64,000 bases of DNA from an uncultured Maribacter sp. (GTDB lineage: Bacteria > Bacteroidota > Bacteroidia > Flavobacteriales > Flavobacteriaceae): NCBI RefSeq assembly GCF_947495965.1, contig NZ_CANMBB010000008.1:1-64000 (forward strand), read 5' to 3'. Position 1 is the first letter of the stretch, and each line of letters starts with the position of its first letter. The notes beneath the pieces were generated by a model that saw nothing but the letters and a program-made list of their open reading frames with translations, was not told the DNA's origin and searched no databases. Positions 47,491 to 58,100 of this stretch are shown piece after piece. The position numbers and the translations under genes are program-made.

Positions 47491-48843
47491 TTATTCAGAT
47501 ATGTAAACAAGTGCTTTTTCTAAAGGAATACGAACACCGTCTTTATAAGCCACTATATAAGAGGTTGTATACCCTTTTAAGTCTGCATTTTTCTTTAATA
47601 ATTTTACTTTCTGATAAGATTCTGTATTCCCATACATATATCTAAACAAATTTTTAACTGGTTCTTTTGATAAATCATTTAAGCCGTTAAAATTTTCTGC
47701 TTCTAAAGCTATATTTTTTCCGCTAGCAAGCAGTTGTACTTTAAAAACAATATTATAATTCTTTTTAACTACTGGTTTAGGGGTTTCTATTTCTTTTTTA
47801 ACCTCTGGCATTTCTTTTTCTTCTACTTGTGTTCTTACTCCAGATGATGACCTAATAACTTCTTTAGCTGGTTTAATAACCTCTTTTTCTTTTACTTCTA
47901 CAACTTCGTCCTTTTTTACAAAAATAGGCTCTTTTTTAATTTCTACTTCAGGTACCTCCTTTTCTATAACTCTTTTCGGTTCCTCTTTTATTTTTTCTTC
48001 TATAACAGGTACAGGGGTGTTATCTACAGGGGAAGATATAGTTGTATTATTCTGCGAAATTTTAGAAGGCACCTCTTCCTTATACTTTATAATTGCAGAA
48101 GCTATAGCAGTTCCTATTTTAGATTGTCCTTGCTTAGAATTAAGGTAAGCCCCTTCCTCTTTATTTGTTAAAAAACCAGTTTCTACTAAAACACTTGGCA
48201 TAAAAGTTTGATGTAGCACTATAAAACCAGCCTGTTTTACTTTACGATCATTTCTTTTTAATTTAACAGAGAAATTTTCTTGCATAATTTTTGCTAACGC
48301 AATACTCTGATCTAAAAATTCTTCTTGCATTATAGTTAACCCTATTACTGACTCTGGAGAATTAATATCGTAATTAGCATATCTAGTCTCGTAATTATCT
48401 TCCAAATAAATTACAGAGTTTTCCTTTTTAGCTATTTCAAAATTTTGTTTGTTAGCATGTAACCCTAAAACAAAAGTTCCAGCACCATGAGCATCAGAGG
48501 TATGAGAATCGCAATGAACCGATACAAAAAGATCTGCATTTGCCTTATTAGCAATCTCTCCACGAACAAATAAATCTATAAAAGTATCATCCTTTCTAGT
48601 GTAAATTACTTTAACATCTTTATTCTGCTCTAAAATTGCCCCTACCTTTAAAACAATATTTAATGCAATATTTTTTTCTAAATACCCATTTCCTAAATTA
48701 CCAGGATCATGACCTCCATGCCCCGCATCTAAAACTACAATAAATGGGTCTTCTTGCTGTAAAACCTCAGTAGACAAGGCATAAGAAGAAAAAGAAACCC
48801 CTAAAAAAGCTATTAGTAAAAGAAAAAATAATTTAAATTTCAT
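47491..48843 (-). CDS. N-acetylmuramoyl-L-alanine amidase (Amidase_3)
   Basis: A 450-residue exported zinc amidase. A signal peptide (about 1-23) precedes the Amidase_3 domain (about 33-260). Zinc and catalytic blocks are VVLDAGHGGHDPGN, FVSVHCDSHTSDAHG and VLVETGFLTNKEEG. The linker (about 270-365) is rich in K, E, P and V, and the end may carry a SPOR-like fold (IVFKVQLLASGKNIALEAENF). It cuts cell-wall stem peptides. It diverges from lptD with 81 bases between the starts. Confidence 0.9.
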   Translation of the reverse strand: MKFKLFFLLLIAFLGVSFSSYALSTEVLQQEDPFIVVLDAGHGGHDPGNLGNGYLEKNIALNIVLKVGAILEQNKDVKVIYTRKDDTFIDLFVRGEIANKANADLFVSVHCDSHTSDAHGAGTFVLGLHANKQNFEIAKKENSVIYLEDNYETRYANYDINSPESVIGLTIMQEEFLDQSIALAKIMQENFSVKLKRNDRKVKQAGFIVLHQTFMPSVLVETGFLTNKEEGAYLNSKQGQSKIGTAIASAIIKYKEEVPSKISQNNTTISSPVDNTPVPVIEEKIKEEPKRVIEKEVPEVEIKKEPIFVKKDEVVEVKEKEVIKPAKEVIRSSSGVRTQVEEKEMPEVKKEIETPKPVVKKNYNIVFKVQLLASGKNIALEAENFNGLNDLSKEPVKNLFRYMYGNTESYQKVKLLKKNADLKGYTTSYIVAYKDGVRIPLEKALVYISE

Positions 48844-48924
48844 ATTTGTATTCTAATTAATAGTTCCTAATAAGGTTAAATTTATTGTAATACCATACAA
48901 AAGGAACAAAAAATATATGTATGT

Positions 48925-51684
48925 TTGAACTCCAAAAGTCGAGCCAAACCTTTTACAAAAATAGGATATATAGCCTTGCAATCAAATAAACATTATTTAC
49001 TTTTCTTTTTCTTGCTAGTTGCAAGCCTAATTTCTTTGCATGCGCAAGAGGATAAAGTCATTACTTTACCTATTAAAGCCGAAGCAGATTCTATTACCGC
49101 TCCACTCTTTCCTATACCAGTAGAAAGAGATAGCATTGAAAGAGACTCTATACTCCAAGACAGCCTAAATAAAAAGCCTGCTCTTTTGTTAGATAAAATT
49201 ACTTACAAAGCAAAAGACTATGTAAAACTTAGCCAAAAAGACCAAAAAATATATTTATATAACGAAGCAGAAATCTATTATCAAGATACAGAACTTAAAG
49301 CTGGTGTTATAATAATGGATTATATAAAAAATGAAGTATATGCTGGTAGATTAAAAGATTCTTTAGGAAATTATACCCAAACTCCATTTTTTAAACAAGG
49401 TACTAATGAGGTGGTTCCTGACTCAATTCGGTTTAATTTTGACACTCAAAAAGCACTAATTTGGAATTCTAGAACAGAACAACAAGCTGCTGCTGGATCA
49501 CTAGGTAGTGATGCTATGAAAGTTTATGCTAATATTACAAAAAAAGAAAACGATTCGGTTTATTTTCTAAGCGAAGGAAAACTAACTACTTCTGCAGATA
49601 CCATTAATCCTGATTATTACATTCGTATTAGAAAAGCCAAATTTGTACCAAAGAAAAAAGTAATAGCAGGTTTTAGTAATTTATACATTGCTGATGTTCC
49701 TACCCCTATTGCATTGCCTTTTGCCTATTTCCCTTTAACTGTAGGGCGATCTGCAGGTATTATGATGCCAACTTTTGGTAACGACCCTAATACTGGTTAT
49801 TTTTTACAAGATTTAGGCTATTATGTTCCTATTGGAGAAGTAGCAGATATTACTTTTAATGGTAGTTTTTACACCAATGGAAGTTATGGTGTAAGAACCC
49901 AATCTGTTTATGCAAAAAGATACAAATACCGTGGTAATGTAAATATTAGGTACGAAAACCAAGTAACTAGCCAAAAAGGGTTTGATGATTATAGTAGAAG
50001 TTCAAATTATAACATCCAAATTTCTCATTCTCAAGACACAAAATCTAGTCCAAATTCTAGGTTTTCTGCCTCTGTAAATCTTGGTAGTAGTAATTACTAT
50101 AGAAATTCACTACAACAACAAAACTTACCAAACACGCAAAATAATAATTTATCATCCTCTATATCCTATTCTAAGACTTTCCCTGCATATCCTTCTGTAA
50201 ATATGAGTTTATCGGCTACGCACAGTCAAAACACAAATACAGAAGTTATTAATATGACACTACCAACCTTACAAGCAAGTATGGAGCGTATTTTTCCTTT
50301 TGCAAAAAGAGATGGTATAAAAAAAGGGATTATTCAAAATATAAATTTTCAATACAATCTTAACGCAAGAAATACTATTGTTACAGATGATGATGGTTTT
50401 TTTAAAAGTGAAATGTTTGACAATGCTAAGGTTGGGGCACAACATTCTATTCCAATTAGCACAAACTTTAAAGTTGCAAAATTTTTTAGTGTAAGTCTTG
50501 GTGGTAGGTATGAAGATGTTTGGGCTCTTAAAACATTAGATAAGAGTTATGATTTTGAGAATGAAGTGGTAGTAACAGATACTATTAGTGGTTTTGATCG
50601 CTTTAATAAGTATAGTTTAAGTGCCAGCATAGGAACTACTCTTTATGGAACTTTTAACTTTGGAGAAGACAAAAAAATACAAGCCATACGCCATGTTATG
50701 CGACCATCTTTAAGCTACGGCTACGCCCCTTCTTTTGAGCAATTTTATGATGAATATATTGGCCCAGACGGTGCTGTACAGTTTACCAGATTTGAGAACT
50801 CTCAATTTGGTCGTCCTAGTTTAGGACAATCTAATAGTTTAAGTTTTTCTTTAGCAAATACCTTAGAAGCAAAAGTAACCGATAAAGATTCTACTGCAAC
50901 TGAAGCTAAAAAAGTACCAATCTTAAGTAATTTTAATATATCTACAGGATATAATTTTGAGTCAGACTCCTTAAGATTAAGCCCTCTAAGTGTAAATGGG
51001 GGAACCAATATTCTAGACAACAAAATGTCTATTAACTTTTCTGCAGGTTTGGACCCTTATGCTATTGATAATGCTGGAAGACGCTTTAATAAGTTTAATA
51101 TAGATAATGGAGGTAGCTTATTACGTTTAACTAGAGCTAATGTAAATGTATCCTACTCAATTGATAGTAAAACATTTGGAAAGAAAGAAGATGAAGAGGA
51201 AGAAGACGAACCAGACCCTTTTGACTATGTAGCTTCTAGTGGTGGTAGAACTGATGACCTTTTTGGAAAAGGGGATGATTTTAATGATGAAAGATACCGT
51301 GAAGATGACGATGATAAAAGAGATGGTGATGATGTTGACAACCCTATTTTTGGAACAAAAATACCATGGAACTTTCGTTTGGCTTACTCTGCCAATTACG
51401 CCAATACAGCAAGACAAAATGAATTTAGTAGCCACTCTTTAATGTTCTCTGGAGATATAGAATTATCTCCGAGATGGAAGGTTGGGGGCTCTTCTGGTTA
51501 CGATTTTAAAAATAACGGATTTACCCTTACACAATTACGGTTTGAGAGAGATTTAAAAAGTTTTACCTTACGTTTTAACTGGACGCCATTTGGCCAATAC
51601 AAGAGGTGGTATTTCTTCATTGGTATAAAGAGTTCTATTCTTAAAGACCTTAAATGGGAAAATAGAAGTCAACGAGTTAGGTAA
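48925..51684 (+). CDS. lptD: LPS assembly protein LptD (OstA-like)
   Basis: A large outer-membrane beta-barrel protein of about 919 residues. A signal region (LLFFFLLVASLISLHAQ) is followed by an OstA-type periplasmic domain (LYNEAEIYYQDTELKAGVI) and a long barrel with alternating aromatic strands; an acidic loop (about 755-800) is rich in D and E. It inserts LPS in the outer leaflet. The start is uncertain: the frame offers TTG at 48925 or TTG at 48976 (LQSNKHYLL) but no in-frame ATG near the signal peptide. Neighbours ridA, mlaD and amidase are typical. Confidence 0.88.
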   Translation: MNSKSRAKPFTKIGYIALQSNKHYLLFFFLLVASLISLHAQEDKVITLPIKAEADSITAPLFPIPVERDSIERDSILQDSLNKKPALLLDKITYKAKDYVKLSQKDQKIYLYNEAEIYYQDTELKAGVIIMDYIKNEVYAGRLKDSLGNYTQTPFFKQGTNEVVPDSIRFNFDTQKALIWNSRTEQQAAAGSLGSDAMKVYANITKKENDSVYFLSEGKLTTSADTINPDYYIRIRKAKFVPKKKVIAGFSNLYIADVPTPIALPFAYFPLTVGRSAGIMMPTFGNDPNTGYFLQDLGYYVPIGEVADITFNGSFYTNGSYGVRTQSVYAKRYKYRGNVNIRYENQVTSQKGFDDYSRSSNYNIQISHSQDTKSSPNSRFSASVNLGSSNYYRNSLQQQNLPNTQNNNLSSSISYSKTFPAYPSVNMSLSATHSQNTNTEVINMTLPTLQASMERIFPFAKRDGIKKGIIQNINFQYNLNARNTIVTDDDGFFKSEMFDNAKVGAQHSIPISTNFKVAKFFSVSLGGRYEDVWALKTLDKSYDFENEVVVTDTISGFDRFNKYSLSASIGTTLYGTFNFGEDKKIQAIRHVMRPSLSYGYAPSFEQFYDEYIGPDGAVQFTRFENSQFGRPSLGQSNSLSFSLANTLEAKVTDKDSTATEAKKVPILSNFNISTGYNFESDSLRLSPLSVNGGTNILDNKMSINFSAGLDPYAIDNAGRRFNKFNIDNGGSLLRLTRANVNVSYSIDSKTFGKKEDEEEEDEPDPFDYVASSGGRTDDLFGKGDDFNDERYREDDDDKRDGDDVDNPIFGTKIPWNFRLAYSANYANTARQNEFSSHSLMFSGDIELSPRWKVGGSSGYDFKNNGFTLTQLRFERDLKSFTLRFNWTPFGQYKRWYFFIGIKSSILKDLKWENRSQRVR

Positions 51685-51704
51685 TAATTTTAAAAAAATA
51701 AATC

Positions 51705-52085
51705 ATGAAAAAAATAATAACAACTGCTAAAGCTCCTGCTCCTATAGGACCATACAATCAAGCAATATTAAGCGGAAACACATTATATATTTCTGGACAA
51801 ATACCAATAAACGCTTCTACAGGAAAACTAGTAGAAGGCAATATAAAAGAAGAAACTAAACAATCTATGGAAAACTTAAAAGCGATACTTGAAGAAGCAG
51901 GTATGACTTTTGAACACGTAGTTAAGTCTTCTATTTTCCTTAGCGATATGAACCAATTTACAGATGTAAATGAAGTATATGGCACTTATTTTAATCCAGA
52001 AACAGCACCAGCTAGAGAAACCGTAGAGGTTGCAAATTTACCTAAATTTGTAAATGTCGAAATTTCTATGATTGCAGTAAAATAA
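51705..52085 (+). CDS. ridA: RidA-family enamine/imine deaminase
   Basis: A 126-residue protein with the complete RidA fold: APAPIGPYNQAILSGNTLYI at the start, SGQIPIN, and the catalytic arginine in PARETVEVANLPK. It hydrolyses reactive enamines and imines from PLP enzymes. The length is normal. It follows lptD after 20 bases, and ends six bases before the convergent kinase gene. Confidence 0.95.
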   Translation: MKKIITTAKAPAPIGPYNQAILSGNTLYISGQIPINASTGKLVEGNIKEETKQSMENLKAILEEAGMTFEHVVKSSIFLSDMNQFTDVNEVYGTYFNPETAPARETVEVANLPKFVNVEISMIAVK

Positions 52086-52091
52086 ACTACT

Positions 52092-52943
52092 CTATAAAGT
52101 TTGTCTGTGAAATTCTACCAAACCATCAATTGGTTTTTGACGTATTACACCTACGATTAAATCGTTTCTTTCTAAAACAGTTTTTAATTCTTCTCTTAAA
52201 AAGTATGCAACACTACCAACAAAGTTAATTGGTACTTTTGTAGCTAACTCAAATTGCATTACGTAGTTATTTATAAATTGCTGAAAACCTTTATCTATAA
52301 CTCCTTTACAATATGGATGCTCTTTATTCTCAATTAAAAAACGAGCAAATTTAGCTAAATAGGTATTTGGGTTAGGCTGTTTGTATAAATTATCCTTAAT
52401 AACATCGGCCTCTAAATCATATTCTTTACTAAACTTAATTCCTAAATCTGCAGGCATTTTATGAAAATAATAATCTCTTATTAATTTTCTTCCAAAAAAG
52501 TTTCCACTACCATCATCCATAGGAATGTAACCAAGAGAGGTAACTTTTTGAAATAATTGATGCCCATCAAAATAACTACAATTAGAACCTGTACCCAGAA
52601 TACAAACTATTCCTTGATCACCAATTTTTGTTGTAGCATAAATAGCAGCATAGGTATCCTCTTTAACATCTGCTTTTGCATTAGGAAAGTAATCTGCAAA
52701 AATTTCTTTTAAAAATTTACGCATACGGTCTGTACCACAACCTGCTCCATAAAAGAACAAATGAGTTACAGCTTCCTTGTTTTTTGAAAGTTCAAAGTTA
52801 TTTGCTAACCTATCCTCTATAACATCTCTTGTTAAAACTTCTGGACTTAATCCTAAAGTTTGTGTAAAGAAAAGTTTTTCTCCTTTTTCATCTAAAGCTA
52901 TCCAATCCGATTTTGTAGCTCCACTATCAACAATTAATATCAT
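52092..52943 (-). CDS. BadF/BcrA-type ATPase, GlcNAc-kinase-like
   Basis: A 283-residue sugar-kinase-fold protein. It starts LIVDSGATKSDWIALDEKG (phosphate-1 loop), has GIVCILGTGSNCSYFDGH (phosphate-2) and VTSLGYIPMDDGSGNFFGRK. The BadF/BadG/BcrA/BcrD family includes N-acetylglucosamine kinases, and that is the most likely role; the substrate is inferred. It is leftward, downstream of gap, but a terminator separates them. Confidence 0.82.
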   Translation of the reverse strand: MILIVDSGATKSDWIALDEKGEKLFFTQTLGLSPEVLTRDVIEDRLANNFELSKNKEAVTHLFFYGAGCGTDRMRKFLKEIFADYFPNAKADVKEDTYAAIYATTKIGDQGIVCILGTGSNCSYFDGHQLFQKVTSLGYIPMDDGSGNFFGRKLIRDYYFHKMPADLGIKFSKEYDLEADVIKDNLYKQPNPNTYLAKFARFLIENKEHPYCKGVIDKGFQQFINNYVMQFELATKVPINFVGSVAYFLREELKTVLERNDLIVGVIRQKPIDGLVEFHRQTL

Positions 52944-52965
52944 ATTATAAACTTTTAAAAAACAA

Positions 52966-52999
52966 TCCTAAAAACAAGATATAAACCTTGTTTTTAGGA
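52966..52999 (-). terminator. Terminator after gap
   Basis: TCCTAAAAACAAG (52966-52978) pairs perfectly with CTTGTTTTTAGGA (52987-52999). On the minus strand the stem runs into TTGTTTTTTAAAAG, a T-rich tail. It ends the pfkA-gap transcript. Confidence 0.8.
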
Positions 53000-53025
53000 A
53001 AAAATTGTACCAATAATTTATATAC

Positions 53026-54036
<1,011 letters not shown>

Positions 54037-54050
54037 TTATATTAATTAAT

Positions 54051-55037
54051 TTATGTTGTCATTATATCTGATACTCTAATAAGCTCTTTATCTATTTTAG
54101 TATGGCCTTTAATTGCCATTTCTAATGGAGTAAGTATTAGTTGATTGTCTTGAATACCAACCATTAAACTAGTTTTCCCTTCTAACAAAGCTTCTACCGC
54201 CTTTACTCCCATTCTACTAGCCAACACTCTGTCATAACAAGAAGGCGAGCCTCCTCTTTGCATGTGTCCTAATACAGAAACACGTACATCATATATTGGT
54301 AAATGCTTTTCTACATATTCTTTAAGTTCAAAAACATTTTTACCTGTTTTATCCCCTTCTGCAACTATTACAATACTTGAAGATTTACCAGACTCTTTAC
54401 TTCTTTTTAAAGATTCTACTAAACGTTCTAACCCTAAATCTTCTTCTGGAATTAAAATTTCTTCAGCACCTGCTCCTACTCCTGCATTTAAAGCTATATG
54501 ACCAACATCTCTTCCCATTACTTCCACAAAGAATAATCGGTTGTGAGAACTTGCTGTATCTCTAATTTTATCAATAACTTCTACAACGGTATTTAAAGCG
54601 GTATCAAAACCTAAAGTAAATGTGGTTCCAAAAATATCATTATCAATAGTACCAGGAATTCCTATTACAGGAAAATCATATTCTTGGTTAAAAACCATAG
54701 CTCCTGTAAAACTACCATCACCACCAATTACAACAAAAGCATCAATTCCTTCTGCTTTTAATTGTTGATGTGCAGCACTTCTTCCTTCTTTAGTTCTAAA
54801 ATCCATGCATCTAGCACTTTTAAGAACTGTACCTCCTTTATTTATAATATTGTTTACACTACGAGCATCCATAGGTTTAAAGTCTCCTTCAATCATCCCT
54901 TGATATCCTCTATAGATTCCTACGCAATTAATTTTATGATATGCGCAAGTACGAACAACTGATCGTATTGCTGCGTTCATTCCTGGAGAATCTCCTCCAG
55001 ATGTAAGAACGCCTATTTTTTGAATTTTTGTGCTCAT
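54051..55037 (-). CDS. pfkA: ATP-dependent 6-phosphofructokinase
   Basis: The start at 55037 (MSTKIQKIGVLTSGGDSPGM) gives 328 residues, close to the normal PfkA length; an ATG ten codons upstream is unlikely. Substrate motifs are GGDSPGMNAAIR, VIGGDGSFTGA, PGTIDNDIFGT and MGRDVGHIAL. It phosphorylates fructose 6-phosphate in glycolysis. Its promoter probably lies in 55038-55186, and gap follows. Confidence 0.97.
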   Translation of the reverse strand: MSTKIQKIGVLTSGGDSPGMNAAIRSVVRTCAYHKINCVGIYRGYQGMIEGDFKPMDARSVNNIINKGGTVLKSARCMDFRTKEGRSAAHQQLKAEGIDAFVVIGGDGSFTGAMVFNQEYDFPVIGIPGTIDNDIFGTTFTLGFDTALNTVVEVIDKIRDTASSHNRLFFVEVMGRDVGHIALNAGVGAGAEEILIPEEDLGLERLVESLKRSKESGKSSSIVIVAEGDKTGKNVFELKEYVEKHLPIYDVRVSVLGHMQRGGSPSCYDRVLASRMGVKAVEALLEGKTSLMVGIQDNQLILTPLEMAIKGHTKIDKELIRVSDIMTT

Positions 55038-55064
55038 TCTAATCTTATATATGCACGAAATTAG

Positions 55065-55072
55065 CAAACTTA
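55065..55072 (-). promoter_or_regulatory. Candidate -7 box upstream of pfkA
   Basis: On the minus strand the sequence reads TAAGTTTG, an exact fit to the Bacteroidota -7 consensus TAnnTTTG, 28 bases before the pfkA ATG. No good -33 TTG was found at the usual spacing. Confidence 0.4.
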
Positions 55073-55186
55073 ATTTAATAAATTACGGCTTGTAAGCATT
55101 AATTTTCAAGAGGATACGGGCTATAACGTTTTCGTATTGAAAATAATTTCTATTCTCAAAAAATATAACTAAAAACTGAAGTTAAT

Positions 55187-58100
55187 TTATCGCAAAATTG
55201 GATTTTCGGGCGTCTTTTTATAGAATCTTATTAGACTATCTTTTCCCATAATTGAAGTTGGAGCTACTTCTTTTTCTTCTTTAATTTTATCTTTTCCTAA
55301 AATTTTCCGAATAAGTTCTTTAAAATTATTGAAATCTACTTCATAAGATAAACCCACCCCTTGAGTATAGCCTTGGCGATCTGCTAAAAACTCTTGAATT
55401 TCATTTTCTCTATTAAAAAACTTAACACTTAAAGTTCCTTCTTCATTAAGCAACAATTGTATTTCTACATCTCCTGCTACTACGGTTTCACTAGAACCAC
55501 CTACAGGAACTCCAAACTTACCATTAATTAATACTCGGTCACTAATTTTTGTGGATACTGTTAAGCCAATTCTATCATCTGTTTCTATATCTGCGCTTTT
55601 ATCTATGATGCCCTGTTCATACGATAAGCCAAGATTAAACTTATCACTATCACCGCTCAGAACCTGATTTAATAATCCTGATGCTGATTGCAACAAATTC
55701 CCAGTAACTGCTTGTTGGTTAATTCCAGATTGATCATTAACAAAAGAGCCTTGCGCTAATAAAAACAAGGCATTTTTTTCTTCTACGGTTGGATCTTGCA
55801 ATCTATATTCCAATTCGGATTGGATAATAGAATTTGTACTTGGAAATTCTATTTCAAAATCTATTTTAGGACTTTCTAATTCTTCAGACAACTTAATAAC
55901 TACATCTGTAGGTATTCTTCTAGTTGCTGTACCTGCATTATCTAACAAAGGCGCTGGGTTAGCAGTTAAAGAATAAACGGCTTCCATATTTAATTGTGCT
56001 GCTAAAGGATCCCTCTCCCAATTAATTGTTCCTCCTGGCTTTACAATAAATGTTTTATCTATTATACCTCCAAACTTATAATGATACTGGCCTGTAACAA
56101 CAACAAAATCCCCAAACATTTCAAACTTACCTCTGGTATTAATTTGCATTAATATGGTACCTGCTCCTGTACCTTTTAAAGAACTCTTTGTTTTTTGATC
56201 GGTTACTATTTCTACTTCTGCATCTGGAGTTATATCTAAATCAAATTTTAGCTCTAATCCTTGATAATCTTTTAAAACTTTCTCATCCGCAGCATCTCTT
56301 CCTTTATTTTTACTAACAAAATTAATAAAAGAGTAATCTCCTAAGCTAGCAACATCACTTAATGGAATTTTTAACGAAGTACCCTTAGCCGTTGCACCTA
56401 TTACATCAATATTTAATGCTGTAGTTGGCCCATAAATACGTCCTGTTCCATTTAAATATCCTGTCCCATAAAAGAGCTGATCTTCATCAAACTCTTTATC
56501 TAAAATTAAGAAACGGTTATTATTTGTATCCACATCTAAATCTAAAACCCAGTTATCAAAATATCTATGCGATATTGTACCATCTATTGTTGCTTGGGTT
56601 TCCGCTTTTATATCGGTTAAATTTATATTCTCAAAATCAAAAGTTTGTTCATATAAGCGCACTTTAGAGTTTGGTGCAAAAGAATAATCTACATTTAAAA
56701 AAGGAATACTTATACCAGCATCATCTAAAGACAGTAAGCCATTAATTTCTGGATTATTTGCAGGACCTGTAATACGTGCACTACCATTTAAATTTCCGCG
56801 TATGTTCCCAATAACACCTTCTCCTAAAGGGCTAAAGGGCTGTAATTTAAAATTACCAAAATTTACTAAAAGGTTTGCCTCTGGCATTTTCCCTGTATTT
56901 AGAACATTGCCAACCACTCCTAACTTTTCTATTCCATTTTCTGTAAGCTGAGAATTAACCGAAAAATCTGTTAAATCTCTATTACCAACAATACCTATAG
57001 ACAGGTCTCCCAAAGGAAGCTTATTAATACTAAAATCTGAAATAGTTAAATTAGAAGATGGCAAATAAATATCATCCTTTTGTAATATATTTAAGATACC
57101 ATTTACCTGTCCGTTTAATTTAAGGCTATCAATAGCTGGTGTTATTTTGTCTAATGAAACTATTTTAAACTGCAGTTCTAAGTCTTTATAAGTAGAATCT
57201 GCTAATTGCCCTTTTAAACGTATTTGCTCTTCTTTACTGTTATTCATTACAATTTCTTGAATTGTAATACTATCTAATGTTCTATTAAGAATTACTTTAT
57301 TTTTAGCATCTCCAGCTTTATTCAAAACCCAAGTATTACCTTTAAAACTAATATCTGAAGTCTTTAAACCTATTACAGATTTATTTTCTTTATTAAAAGT
57401 GTGGTAAAAATTTAAATTATACGTATCGTTATACTCACTCCCTCCTTTAAATTCTGTTCTAAAGAATAAAGTATCTTTTAATGTGGTGTTTATTAAATTA
57501 AAGTCCTTAACATCATAATAGGGAGTAGACAAATCGCCTACAGAAACATAGGTATTATACAAAGGGTTTTTATTATCTATTTTTAACTCTATCCCATCTG
57601 CCTCATTACCAAAGGCTACTATACTAGGTGATTTAAAGTTTAGTTTTAAATCGCCATCATCTGCATTTATTCTCCCTCTAATAAAAGTATTAGGATCAAA
57701 CTTTACTTCTGGAAAAAATACATCGACAATCTTGTTATAAATTTTAAAATTAAAGGTTAATCTTTGCCCTTTAGAAACCTTAAAAGGTTTATAATTAGTA
57801 TAAATACTGCCTAAGGAATTTTGCACTACCCTCCCCAACTCTTTTACCTTAAAATTCCCTTTTAAATACCCCGTAATTATATCTGGAGAGTTTATATCAA
57901 TAATACGGATGCTATCATTCTCAAAACTGGAAGATATTTTAAAATCTTCAAAATAATAGGTGTCATTTTTATTTTTAAAATTAGTTTTAGAAAACTTTAT
58001 ATCCCCAACTAAATTATCTAAAGTATTTCCCGTAATATCCATATTTACATTTCCTTTAAAAATAGAAATGCTATCGTTAATAAAGTTTAGCTTTTTTAAG